Positions 46,465-55,368 of a stretch of DNA of 64,000 nt are shown here, in pieces. A program made the translations under genes and the position numbers. How positions within the stretch are numbered: the stretch's first letter is position 1; each line of letters opens with the position of its first letter. Origin of the DNA: Bacilli bacterium (GTDB lineage Bacteria > Bacillota_I > Bacilli_A > RFN20 > CAG-826); assembly GCA_017502465.1 (NCBI GenBank), contig JAFVUY010000017.1, positions 62,001 through 126,000 of the forward strand, read 5' to 3'. The notes under the pieces were generated by a model. The model had not been told where the DNA came from. It made no database searches and saw only the letters and a list, made by a program, of their open reading frames with translations.

Positions 46465-46493
46465 TTGACGGGGGGGGGGTTATGTGATTTAAT
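46465..46493 (+). promoter_or_regulatory. Second promoter with G10 tract in the spacer, probably phase-variable
   Basis: TTGACG (46465-46470) whose last G begins a run of ten G (46470-46479). The extended -10 is TGATTTAAT, with TTTAAT at 46488-46493. The spacer is exactly 17 bases, as in the promoter at 18458. It drives the membrane protein/lipoprotein pair. Confidence 0.72.
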
Positions 46494-46537
46494 TGAATTA
46501 TAGTTCTTGTAGTTTTTTAAAATTGGAGTAACAACTT

Positions 46538-47059
46538 ATGACTTATAAAAGAGGCATGTTTTGTGGTATTGGAATGATACCAGTTTTGTTATTAATGTTT
46601 TTTCCAGCTTGCCAAGTGAAAGCAGATTATTCTTACAGCCCAAACCTTGGTTCAGGTTTTTCGTTTAATGGGTGGGTTGGGAACATCTATGATTTTACCT
46701 TCGGAAGTGATTCTGTTGGAAAATATGGGCTCGATTCTACAGCTTTTCAATTCCCGTTGTTTCTTGGGTTTCTTGGGATATTAAGTTCAATAATAATTGG
46801 AATTATTTATATGGTGAAATCAGACTCAACTTGGAGAACTAAACTTGTTGAAACTATATGTTCAGGTGTTGCTCTATTTTTTATGAGTCCTGTGTTTGGG
46901 TCAACAGCGATTTATACTTTCTATAATTCTTTAGATTATCATTATGATTATGATAATTTTCGATTAGGTTTTGGTTTTATTGTTTTGTTTATTTACCTCT
47001 TAATAATCTTTGTGTGCAATCTAGTTGCATTAATAAGAGCAAGAAAGGAACAATTTTAA
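46538..47059 (+). CDS. Uncharacterised membrane protein
   Basis: 173 residues. An N-terminal hydrophobic segment with a possible lipobox-like FFPACQ (Cys about 24) is followed by an aromatic, Gly/Ser-rich extracellular stretch of about 45 residues. Three further membrane segments come next (about 68-90, 98-120 and 145-167). I do not recognise a family. RBS TTGGAGT lies before ATG 46538. One base separates it from the lipoprotein gene, so they form an operon under the G10 promoter. Its exposed domain is a plausible reason for on/off switching. Confidence 0.72.
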   Translation: MTYKRGMFCGIGMIPVLLLMFFPACQVKADYSYSPNLGSGFSFNGWVGNIYDFTFGSDSVGKYGLDSTAFQFPLFLGFLGILSSIIIGIIYMVKSDSTWRTKLVETICSGVALFFMSPVFGSTAIYTFYNSLDYHYDYDNFRLGFGFIVLFIYLLIIFVCNLVALIRARKEQF

Positions 47060-47060
47060 T

Positions 47061-47843
47061 ATGAAAAAAATATTTGGTATTTTAATCCTTTTACCTTTAG
47101 TAACTTCTTGTGCCGGAAATACTTATGCTGAAATCTTAGACTCATATTTTGCAGAACGTTTTAGAGAAAAATATTTGCAAACAGGAAACGTGGATTTTTT
47201 TGTAGATAATGATATTTGGACTTATGAAATTTCTGGTTATCCTGAGGACGGTGTTATTAAGCAATTGACAGTTTATCCAATAACTGTTGGTTCAGGATTT
47301 ACAGAAAAACCTAAATTTGGAGGATATTCATATTATTACAATATTAATTATCTTTCAAAAAGTGAACAAAGTGCCAATTTTGTTTTTAATGTGAAATCAG
47401 AAAAAGGCGAGTACAATAAAGATTTTAATCAAGTAATTAAGATTAAATCATACAAGCACTATATGATTCATTGTTTAGGTGAACATGCAAATTTAACAAA
47501 TGTCAGAGGTGGGGGTGTTTCAGAAAAAAACGGTCAATTGATTTGTTCTTATGGTCAACAATATATTAGTTCTGGACATTTTTACACCGATATATCTCAC
47601 ACAATTAATTTCACAACAAATAAATGTGAATATAAGATAACCAAATATGAGCATAACACAAGTGGTTCTTATAATTATGAGTATTACACTGCCTACTATG
47701 ACCTTCTTAGTGGCACGTATACTTACACTATTGATGGACCCGAAAACGCTGAATATGTTACCGGTAACTTAAGAACCTGGGTTAATAAACTTAATAAAGT
47801 TTTTACTTATTATAGCGATTTTCAATATATTCACACCATTTAA
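47061..47843 (+). CDS. Putative surface lipoprotein
   Basis: 260 residues with a lipoprotein signal (LPLVTSC, Cys17). The rest is Tyr- and Asn-rich and mainly beta-type (for example FGGYSYYYNINYLS and HNTSGSYNYEYYTAYYDL), with no membrane segment. Family unknown. Second gene of the phase-variable pair. A hairpin-like region with the promoter of the next gene follows. Confidence 0.75.
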   Translation: MKKIFGILILLPLVTSCAGNTYAEILDSYFAERFREKYLQTGNVDFFVDNDIWTYEISGYPEDGVIKQLTVYPITVGSGFTEKPKFGGYSYYYNINYLSKSEQSANFVFNVKSEKGEYNKDFNQVIKIKSYKHYMIHCLGEHANLTNVRGGGVSEKNGQLICSYGQQYISSGHFYTDISHTINFTTNKCEYKITKYEHNTSGSYNYEYYTAYYDLLSGTYTYTIDGPENAEYVTGNLRTWVNKLNKVFTYYSDFQYIHTI

Positions 47844-48044
47844 TTTGGGTTCCTTAATTTATCTTGCATATCGCGGAGCCTTAATAAATGTTTGACGTTT
47901 TCATATTCCCCATTTAACTAATCTTATTTTATTCTAAAAGGCTTTTGTAGGAGATTCGCTTTTTGCGCGAATCAACTCGCGAAATTGGTTATTGAAAAAT
48001 TCGCCAATAAAGTGAATAGTGTTAGTGAAGGAGGGTGTTCGTAT

Positions 48045-48956
48045 ATGACACTTGGTCAAAAAATTAAGAAGTTGAGAACTGAAAAAGGTTTAACTCAAAA
48101 AGATCTCGCGGATCAATTACACGTTACTTTCCAAACTGTCAGTAAATGGGAAAGTGGAACTAACGAACCTGACATAGCAACACTAAAAGAACTATCTAGA
48201 TTCTTTGGCTGTTCTTTGGATTATCTTTTAAATGATGATGAAGAAATGTCAAAAGATGAAGAGGAATCTGAACCAGAAGTTGTGGTAAAAGAAGTTCCTG
48301 TCATCAAAGAAACTATTATTGTTCATCAAAATGAAGCACACATATGTGCTAGGTGTGGAAAAGAAATTCCTGAAGAGGAATTGGTTTCTGAAGATGTTAC
48401 TAAAAAAGAAAGACAAGGTTATCAAACGAGAACGGTATCTATCGGGCAAACTTATTATCACAAACACTGTTTAGAAGAAGTTAAGAAAGAAAGAGCGGAA
48501 GCGGCAAGAAGAGCAAAAATAGCTAGAGCATCATCTAGTAAAAAGAAATGTTTTGGTTGGGGTATTGCTGCCGGAGTTACTGCTTTGGGTATAGCCTTAG
48601 CAATATTCTTATGCAATACACAATACGTTCATCCAGCTTTAGGGGTTCTCTATAGCGTTCTCATAGGATATGGAATTTTTGCAATGATTTATTGCATTCT
48701 TTCTGGCTCCTATATTGGTGACGTATTTGTGTGGTGTGCTGGGTTATCTATTAAATTCCCGGGACTTATATTTACGTGGAGTTTAGAGGGTTTTGCATGG
48801 TTAATCGCAATGAAAATACTATTTGCAATACTAGGATTCTTAATTGGTGTACTTGCGTTAATATTTGCAATTGCTTTCTCGGCCACATTAGGAGCTGTCT
48901 CGTTCCCGTTTATATTAATTCATAATGTTCGTACAGATTATGAAGATGCTTTTTAG
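48045..48956 (+). CDS. XRE-family regulator with zinc-ribbon-like and membrane domains
   Basis: 303 residues from ATG 48045 (strong GAAGGAGGG site); the open frame upstream is not supported. Residues 1-66 form a Cro/CI-type HTH (LGQKIKKLRTEKGLTQKDLA, VSKWESG). An acidic linker follows, then CARCGKEIPEEE and YHKHCLEE, possibly a zinc ribbon. Three or four membrane segments lie after residue 170. Membrane-tethered XRE proteins often sense envelope or small-molecule signals. It sits 13 bases upstream of the lipoprotein gene, so may control it. Confidence 0.78.
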   Translation: MTLGQKIKKLRTEKGLTQKDLADQLHVTFQTVSKWESGTNEPDIATLKELSRFFGCSLDYLLNDDEEMSKDEEESEPEVVVKEVPVIKETIIVHQNEAHICARCGKEIPEEELVSEDVTKKERQGYQTRTVSIGQTYYHKHCLEEVKKERAEAARRAKIARASSSKKKCFGWGIAAGVTALGIALAIFLCNTQYVHPALGVLYSVLIGYGIFAMIYCILSGSYIGDVFVWCAGLSIKFPGLIFTWSLEGFAWLIAMKILFAILGFLIGVLALIFAIAFSATLGAVSFPFILIHNVRTDYEDAF

Positions 48957-48969
48957 GAGGGCATGTTAA

Positions 48970-51081
48970 ATGAAAAAGAAACTATTATTCTTAGTTCCTG
49001 CGTTATTAGGAATGTTATTATCGGCTTGTAACTCTGGCGGTGGTTCGACCAATCCACCAAGCGATGAATCAGGAGGAGGCTCTGAATCAACTAAAACCCA
49101 GTATACAATCACCTTCAAAGATGAAACTGGTAGCACTTTAGAATCTAAAAAGTGGGATGAGGGAGTCGTTCCTTCATATAGTTACAATAAAGTTGATACT
49201 GCTGAATGGGATTACACAGTTGAAGGTTGGGCTACATCTTTAGGAGGACAAGTAATAACAATTCCAGCCGCCAGTGCGGATGCGACTTATTACGCAGTTG
49301 TTTCTCAAATTAAAAAGTCTTATACGGTCATCTTTTATAATGAAAATGCAGAAGAAATTAAATCCGAAACATTAGAATATGGTGCACAACCAGTGTGCGA
49401 TTATGTAGGACCAAGCGATAATGCTGAATGGGATTATACTTTTCAAGGTTGGGCTACTTCTCAAAACGGCACGCCTTTAGAATCCCTCCCTATCGTAACC
49501 GAAAGCGCGACATATTACGCTCAAATTAATAAGGTGAAACAGCAATATACAATAACATTTGAAAGTAATGGTGGCTCTTCAGTTACACCAATTACAAAAG
49601 ACTATGGTACTGAAATCACTGAACCAACAAAACCAACTAAAGATGGCTATAAATTTGTTTGTTGGACTACTGATAGTGAAGGTACAAAAGCATTTTCATG
49701 GCCACACACATTAGTTGATGATGTCAAACTTTATGCTCAATGGAATGAAAAGGTTAATATTAAAACTTATTTCCAAACATTATTACAAGTAGTGGGACAC
49801 GATCCATATAGTTATATCCCTGATACTATGCAACCAGAAAATAGTGATAATCATGTTACAGCTTCTCAAGTGAATTATGATTTTAATAATTTCACTAATG
49901 TTAGCAACATCAAATATGGTGGACACGGTGAACAATGGCACATGGTATTAGAAAACATTCAAGAAAGTGAAAGATTTTATTCCGTGCTTTCATTAGGTGA
50001 AGCCGCAATTAATGCTTCAGTTGTTTTATTTAACAATTATTTAGATAACAATCCTGAGGACACAGCTTCTCATTCACTAAACGAAACAACATATACTGCT
50101 AAACTTGATTTCCATAATGATTTATTAGCTTATACCATTCAATATAAGACAAATTTAAATATTCCATTCTTTGGAGAAGTAATGCCTCAAATTGATATGA
50201 CTTATAACATTAAAACCTTAGAAAAATCTGTTAGAGTACAATTAACTGAAAATAACGCAATGAAATATGTTGTTACCGATGACATGTATGAATTTGCAAT
50301 TGAGTATGGTGTAGAAACAGTTAGTAGAAAAGCATATTTCCAAATATCTAGAGATAAAGATGAAAATGTTGCTGGTCATATTTATGAATTTGTTCAATAT
50401 AAAGACAAAGACCTAGTCCCAGCCTGTGCCGATTTCTATATTACTGATGAATATACTTCTGTCGTTGGTAATAAAGCGAGCGGATTAGTTGGATTCAAGG
50501 GCTATATTAATGAGCTTTATGAAACAGAACAAGGCAAACTTCTTGGTTATGAAGTTAGGGAGACATTAACCATCTTAGGTGTAAGTGGACAATACAATAC
50601 TTTGTGGTTCAATCTCAATAGCATCAGCGGAATCACTAACGTTAAAGCTGTTGAAAATGAGAATAACACCGGCACTTATACAAATAAGAACCCACATGAC
50701 GTTTATCTCAACAACAGCACTTCAGTTTTTGAACCAACATATAATAAGAAACTCGGTGTCAATACTTCTAGAAAATATGATGTTGAATTAAGAAAACAAT
50801 ATTTCTATGGATATAATGAAGGCCAATTCACTACATATGAAACAAAGATTCCTATGATGTTTATCCAAGCTAATAATGACAAGGATACAAATTTTAGTGA
50901 TTTCCCAGCTGATATTCTTTCAAAGAGTGGTATTAGTGCTAGTGTTAATTTAGCCACCAAATATCTCAATAAAATTCAATCAGATTATGCTACATTGATT
51001 GATCTATTTATCGAACATAAAGATACAATTACTAGCGACTATATTGATTCATACATCGGTGATGCCATCGTAATTGCTTAA
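48970..51081 (+). CDS. Large lipoprotein with InlB-type beta-repeats
   Basis: 703 residues. Lipoprotein signal LLSAC (Cys20), Gly/Ser-rich linker, then three repeats of about 75 residues (about 42-265). The third is a clear InlB B-repeat: TITFESNGGSSVTPITKDYG and ending VKLYAQWNE. Repeats 1 and 2 share AEWDYT-GWATS-G. The remaining 430 residues are an unrecognised domain. Such repeats mediate surface contacts. RBS AGGAGGG lies before ATG 48970. Confidence 0.82.
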   Translation: MKKKLLFLVPALLGMLLSACNSGGGSTNPPSDESGGGSESTKTQYTITFKDETGSTLESKKWDEGVVPSYSYNKVDTAEWDYTVEGWATSLGGQVITIPAASADATYYAVVSQIKKSYTVIFYNENAEEIKSETLEYGAQPVCDYVGPSDNAEWDYTFQGWATSQNGTPLESLPIVTESATYYAQINKVKQQYTITFESNGGSSVTPITKDYGTEITEPTKPTKDGYKFVCWTTDSEGTKAFSWPHTLVDDVKLYAQWNEKVNIKTYFQTLLQVVGHDPYSYIPDTMQPENSDNHVTASQVNYDFNNFTNVSNIKYGGHGEQWHMVLENIQESERFYSVLSLGEAAINASVVLFNNYLDNNPEDTASHSLNETTYTAKLDFHNDLLAYTIQYKTNLNIPFFGEVMPQIDMTYNIKTLEKSVRVQLTENNAMKYVVTDDMYEFAIEYGVETVSRKAYFQISRDKDENVAGHIYEFVQYKDKDLVPACADFYITDEYTSVVGNKASGLVGFKGYINELYETEQGKLLGYEVRETLTILGVSGQYNTLWFNLNSISGITNVKAVENENNTGTYTNKNPHDVYLNNSTSVFEPTYNKKLGVNTSRKYDVELRKQYFYGYNEGQFTTYETKIPMMFIQANNDKDTNFSDFPADILSKSGISASVNLATKYLNKIQSDYATLIDLFIEHKDTITSDYIDSYIGDAIVIA

Positions 51082-51100
51082 ATAATAAAACAATAAAAAG

Positions 51101-51143
51101 AAGCCACATTTCTCCTAAAATAATGGGGATTTGTGGCTTTTTG
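51101..51143. terminator. Bidirectional Rho-independent terminator
   Basis: AAGCCACA (51101-51108) / TGTGGCTT (51132-51139) with T run on the right and A-rich left flank, between the convergent lipoprotein and rhaA genes. Confidence 0.82.
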
Positions 51144-51180
51144 CTTAATAAATACCGCGGTTTTGCTTTAATTTTGAAAA

Positions 51181-52440
51181 TTATTTACGTAAAGATTGAA
51201 CTTCTCTTTCGTATTGTTTTAATGATTCTAAAGCTTCTTGTCCACCTGGGATACCTTTAGATTCTAAGATATATTCCCAAACGTCGTTATATGGTAAGTT
51301 GTTATTTTCTTCAATATAGAATAAACGTGTTGAATAATCTCTATCTAATTCCGCTTTTCTCATTAATTCTGTTGGTTCTAGCAACGCCATTAACAATGCT
51401 TTTGCTGTCGCGCGTAAACCAATTGTCCATTCAAAGACTCTATTTACGGAAGCATCAAAGAAGTCTAAACCAATGCCAACTTTCTTCAATAATCCTGCAC
51501 GTTTTAATTCTCTTAAAACACCGTGTAAGCAGTCGTTTTCGATAACTGTGTGATCGCTGTCCCAATGAATTGGGCGGGAAACGTGAAGCATAATATTGGA
51601 AACAAATGGTTCGATAGCGGTAATCTTATCTGCAACATCTTCGGCTTCTCTAAAGTGTCCTGTATCGATTGTAACACCTAAACCATGTTTAGCTGCGTAG
51701 CCGACATAGAATTCGTGAGAACCAACAACAAAGTGTTCTGTTCCAATGCCGAAATATTTACCTTCTAAAACATCAATTGCCCATTTTGAATCTTCTTCGG
51801 AATATGGTTCCCCATAAATCGCATCTAGACCTTCAATTAATCTTTGTCTAAAGACTTTTCTATCAATTGTGATATCCTTTAATCCATCTGGGATCCAGAA
51901 GTTGTTGTAACAAGGAATACCAAGCGCTTTACCGATTTCAACACAGCATCTTCTTGTGGATTTACCAACTTCAATCCAATAATCTCTAATTTCTTTATTA
52001 GGGCTTGTTAAAGATAAGCTGTCGTCCATCATCTTTGACGAGAAGAATGAACCGTTTAAATCTAAACCAATACCAAGTTTCTTTGCCCAATTAATCCAAT
52101 TAATCCAATCTTTTCCTGTTAATTTACTTCTTTCTGTTTGGAATTCAGCGTAAATCGAATGTAATTGAACTTTATGTTTTAAAGGAGATAAGGAAAAAGC
52201 TTTCTCCATATCTTTTCTTAATTCGTCTGGTGTTCTTGCGGCGTATGGATAATTTCCAACTACTGTATTTTCGTTAACAATACCTTCAATACCTTCAAAG
52301 CCTTTGATATCATCGCCCGCCCAGCATTGTAACGAAATAGGTATTTCATTAAATTCTTTAATTGCGGCGTCTACATCAACTCCGAACTTTGAAAAAACTT
52401 TTTTGGCTTGCTCAAAACGTTCCAATGTTTCTTTTCTCAT
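51181..52440 (-). CDS. rhaA: L-rhamnose isomerase
   Basis: Converts L-rhamnose to L-rhamnulose. 419 residues, normal size. Family blocks: ISLQCWAGDD near the N-terminus, LDLNGSFFSS, NFWIPDG, GTEHFVVGSHEFY and VTIDTGHFREAE, which supply the metal-binding Glu, Asp and His residues. It is divergent from a DeoR regulator gene. No rhamnulokinase or rhamnulose-1-phosphate aldolase gene is present in the window. Confidence 0.95.
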   Translation of the reverse strand: MRKETLERFEQAKKVFSKFGVDVDAAIKEFNEIPISLQCWAGDDIKGFEGIEGIVNENTVVGNYPYAARTPDELRKDMEKAFSLSPLKHKVQLHSIYAEFQTERSKLTGKDWINWINWAKKLGIGLDLNGSFFSSKMMDDSLSLTSPNKEIRDYWIEVGKSTRRCCVEIGKALGIPCYNNFWIPDGLKDITIDRKVFRQRLIEGLDAIYGEPYSEEDSKWAIDVLEGKYFGIGTEHFVVGSHEFYVGYAAKHGLGVTIDTGHFREAEDVADKITAIEPFVSNIMLHVSRPIHWDSDHTVIENDCLHGVLRELKRAGLLKKVGIGLDFFDASVNRVFEWTIGLRATAKALLMALLEPTELMRKAELDRDYSTRLFYIEENNNLPYNDVWEYILESKGIPGGQEALESLKQYEREVQSLRK

Positions 52441-52533
52441 ATGTTTTACCTCTCAATGTATCTACTAACATATTATTTTTATTTAAATAAATAGTCTATT
52501 AATTAATTTTTGAATAAAATGATTTGCAAATTA

Positions 52534-52543
52534 ATCAAAATCG
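52534..52543. promoter_or_regulatory. Candidate DeoR-type operator in the rhaA-regulator intergenic region
   Basis: ATCAAAATCG followed by CTCAAAA. The identical 10-mer lies at 53371-53380 upstream of the ABC importer genes. A shared short A/T-rich site in both control regions fits one regulator. This is inference. Confidence 0.35.
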
Positions 52544-52572
52544 CTCAAAAATATATTTGAGGTGATAAAACT

Positions 52573-53331
52573 ATGCTCATTAACGAAAGACAAAAACAAA
52601 TTTTAGACATTACAACCGCGAGAAAAAATGTAAGTGTAGAAGATCTTTCTAAACTTGTTTATGCGTCCGAAGCAACAATTCGAAGAGATTTAGCTAATCT
52701 AGAACTCCATGGATTGATTAGAAGAATTTGGGGTGGTGCGAGCGTTGTTGATAATTCATCAGGAGAAATTTCTTCCTATTTTAGGCAGCAATCAAACACT
52801 CAAGAAAAAAGACGCATGGCAAATGCTTGTGTTGAATTTTTAAAAAACGATGCATCATACTTTTTTGATTCATCTTCAACGGTCGGGTATATTATCCCTC
52901 ATTTAAAGAAAATTACTGGAGGTATAGCCATTACAAATGGCTTATACACTGCAAACGCTCTTAGTAGCGTTCCGAATATTAAATCCTTTGTTATTGGCGG
53001 AGAGATTCAAACCGCGACAGGCGCTTCTATTGGAGGGAATGCAATTGAACAATTAAAACAATTTTACTGCGATATTGTCTTTTTTTCGTGTCATGGTTTA
53101 TCAATACATGGCCCAACAGAGGGAACAATAGATCAGCAAAAAGCAAAAACAACTATGATTGAACATGCAAAGTTAAAGATATGTTTAGTAGATCATACGA
53201 AATTTGGAAAAACATATTTTGTAAAGTCTTGTTCATTTGAAGATATTGATATATTAATTACCGATAAAGTTCCAAGCGATGAATTTATGGAAGTTATCAA
53301 TAAAAGTCACGTAAAACTTATCGTTGTATAG
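52573..53331 (+). CDS. DeoR-family transcriptional regulator, probably of rhamnose use
   Basis: 252 residues. The DeoR HTH is INERQKQILDITTARKNVSVEDLS ending ATIRRDLANLELHGLIRRIWGG. The C-terminal DeoRC sensor domain has the sugar-phosphate-binding look (FFDSSSTVGYIIP, ITNGLYTANAL, FSCHGLS). It is divergently placed from rhaA and upstream of the sugar importer. RBS GAGGTGA lies before ATG 52573. Confidence 0.9.
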   Translation: MLINERQKQILDITTARKNVSVEDLSKLVYASEATIRRDLANLELHGLIRRIWGGASVVDNSSGEISSYFRQQSNTQEKRRMANACVEFLKNDASYFFDSSSTVGYIIPHLKKITGGIAITNGLYTANALSSVPNIKSFVIGGEIQTATGASIGGNAIEQLKQFYCDIVFFSCHGLSIHGPTEGTIDQQKAKTTMIEHAKLKICLVDHTKFGKTYFVKSCSFEDIDILITDKVPSDEFMEVINKSHVKLIVV

Positions 53332-53370
53332 GCTATAAAAATGAAAAATAATCAAAAATAATCATTTTTC

Positions 53371-53380
53371 ATCAAAATCG
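53371..53380 (+). promoter_or_regulatory. Candidate operator upstream of the ABC importer genes
   Basis: Second copy of ATCAAAATCG, followed by AAAATCG, in the 167-base gap between the regulator and the ABC ATPase. Confidence 0.35.
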
Positions 53381-53498
53381 AAAATCGCCTTGTTATCTAT
53401 TACCTGCATTTATTAATATAAAGTTATACAACGCACATTACACATATACGCATTAAAATGTGTTTTTTGCACCTAATTTTTATTAAGGAAGTAGACAT

Positions 53499-55361
53499 AT
53501 GGCAGATTTATCTTTAAAACATGTTTACAAAGTTTACTCCGATGGAACAATTGCAGTAAGCAATTTTCATCTTGATATTGAAGATGGAGAATTTGTTATT
53601 TTAGTTGGCCCTTCTGGATGTGGAAAATCCACAACTTTGAGAATGATTGCGGGTCTAGAAGACATAACCGCAGGCGATTTGTTTGTTTCAGGACAAAGAG
53701 CAAACATGATGGAACCAAAAGAAAGAAATATGGCGATGGTTTTCCAAAACTACGCCTTATATCCTCACATGAACGTTTATGAAAACATGGCTTTTGGTCT
53801 TAGAATCCAACATGTTGACAAAAATGAAATTGATAACAGGGTTAAAAAGGCCGCGGAAATTCTTGGCCTTACTAGCCAACTTAAAAAGAAACCAAAGGAT
53901 ATGTCCGGTGGACAAAGACAACGTGTTGCTTTAGGTAGAGCAATCGTTAGAAACCCAAGTGTTTTCTTATTAGATGAACCTCTTTCTAACTTAGACGCGA
54001 AATTAAGAGCGTCTATGAGAAGTGAAATTAGAAGACTTCACAATAGATTAAAAACAACATTTATTTATGTTACCCACGATCAAGTCGAAGCCATGACTAT
54101 GGGTACGAAAATTGTTGTTATGAACAAAGGGTTTGTCCAACAAGTTGACGCTCCAATGAATTTATACGATTATCCTGAAAATTTATTTGTCGCTGGATTT
54201 ATTGGAACACCTCAAATGAACTTTTATAATGCGACCGCATTTTTAAGTGAAGACAAAGTTTCATTTGAATTGGGTGGATATAAACTAGAAACAAGTTTAG
54301 AAACATATCCAAAATTAGACAAATTGACCTTATTGAAGAACAATCAAGTTAAATTAGGTATTAGACCTGAACATATGTCAATTATAACCAAACCTTCAAA
54401 AGGCGATGTTTACCTTGAAGCGGAAATCAATTTAGTAGAAGTTTTAGGGAATGAAACAGTTTGCCAAGGCAATATCAAAGGAACTGATTTGCCAATTTCT
54501 ATAAAAATAAATAGAGATGATTCTATTAGAGAAGGTGAAACTTATTTCGTCAAGATTGATATGAGCAAAGTTCATATCTTCTCTAGCGAAACCACAAACA
54601 CACTTTGTCCAAGAATCCCAAGTTATAACTATGTTTCATATTCCAAAAAAGGAATTGCTGGATTAGAAATCCCTGAATCTTATCAAGAAGTGCTAAAAGG
54701 TATTAAAAATCCATCGGTTAAGATTCCATTATCCGCGATTTGTGAAGGAACAACGTATAAAGCCAAAATCGTTAATAAAGAACAAATTAAAAACAAATAT
54801 TTATTAACATTAGAGCTTGGAAATGGAGTTCGCTTATTTAAAGATGTTGATTACGTTATTGAAGGTGATACATATACTTTTGACATCAAACCTGAAATGA
54901 TTTCATTCTTTGAAGATGGAGAAGAAATTATTTCCTCCATTCCAGAGAATAACTTATTAAAAGGTGTTTTAATTCCTTCTAAACGCCCTGTCACTATAAA
55001 CGGAAAGGTTAAAAAGATGAAGGTTTTTGATTATCAAATTCAAGACCTAGTCATTAGACCAAACGACGATAGAGTAAATAAAATCTATGCGTTGCTTGGT
55101 AAAAAATTCCATCTCCACACAATTGAATTCTCCTTTGCACCTTCAAATGTTGTTTTATCTAACGAGGGATTAAAAGGAAAAGTAGAAGAAATCCTAAATT
55201 ATGGAGAAAACGCGACTTTTGCTAAGATTTTAGTGGGAGATGTTCATATTTTTGCAAAAATTAATAGCAATGAAACAAAAGTGGGAGAAGAAGTTTTTGT
55301 TTCTTTAAACGCTGACGAACTCGGTGTAAGAGACGTTAACTTCAATGTCATTATTTTCTAG
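53499..55361 (+). CDS. Sugar ABC transporter ATP-binding protein (MsmK/UgpC type) with long C-terminal extension
   Basis: 620 residues. Residues 1-240 are the ATPase: Walker A GPSGCGKST, Q-loop VFQNYALYPHM, signature MSGGQRQR, Walker B VFLLDEPLSNLDA, and a His-loop. A TOBE domain ends near 365. The further about 250 residues are unusual; the last 60 (KGKVEEILNYGENATFAKIL onward) again look like a TOBE unit. Shared-ATPase transporters of this type are normally about 370 long. First gene of the ATPase-permease-permease-binding protein-hydrolase operon. Confidence 0.93.
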   Translation: MADLSLKHVYKVYSDGTIAVSNFHLDIEDGEFVILVGPSGCGKSTTLRMIAGLEDITAGDLFVSGQRANMMEPKERNMAMVFQNYALYPHMNVYENMAFGLRIQHVDKNEIDNRVKKAAEILGLTSQLKKKPKDMSGGQRQRVALGRAIVRNPSVFLLDEPLSNLDAKLRASMRSEIRRLHNRLKTTFIYVTHDQVEAMTMGTKIVVMNKGFVQQVDAPMNLYDYPENLFVAGFIGTPQMNFYNATAFLSEDKVSFELGGYKLETSLETYPKLDKLTLLKNNQVKLGIRPEHMSIITKPSKGDVYLEAEINLVEVLGNETVCQGNIKGTDLPISIKINRDDSIREGETYFVKIDMSKVHIFSSETTNTLCPRIPSYNYVSYSKKGIAGLEIPESYQEVLKGIKNPSVKIPLSAICEGTTYKAKIVNKEQIKNKYLLTLELGNGVRLFKDVDYVIEGDTYTFDIKPEMISFFEDGEEIISSIPENNLLKGVLIPSKRPVTINGKVKKMKVFDYQIQDLVIRPNDDRVNKIYALLGKKFHLHTIEFSFAPSNVVLSNEGLKGKVEEILNYGENATFAKILVGDVHIFAKINSNETKVGEEVFVSLNADELGVRDVNFNVIIF

Positions 55362-55368
55362 GTGAATT

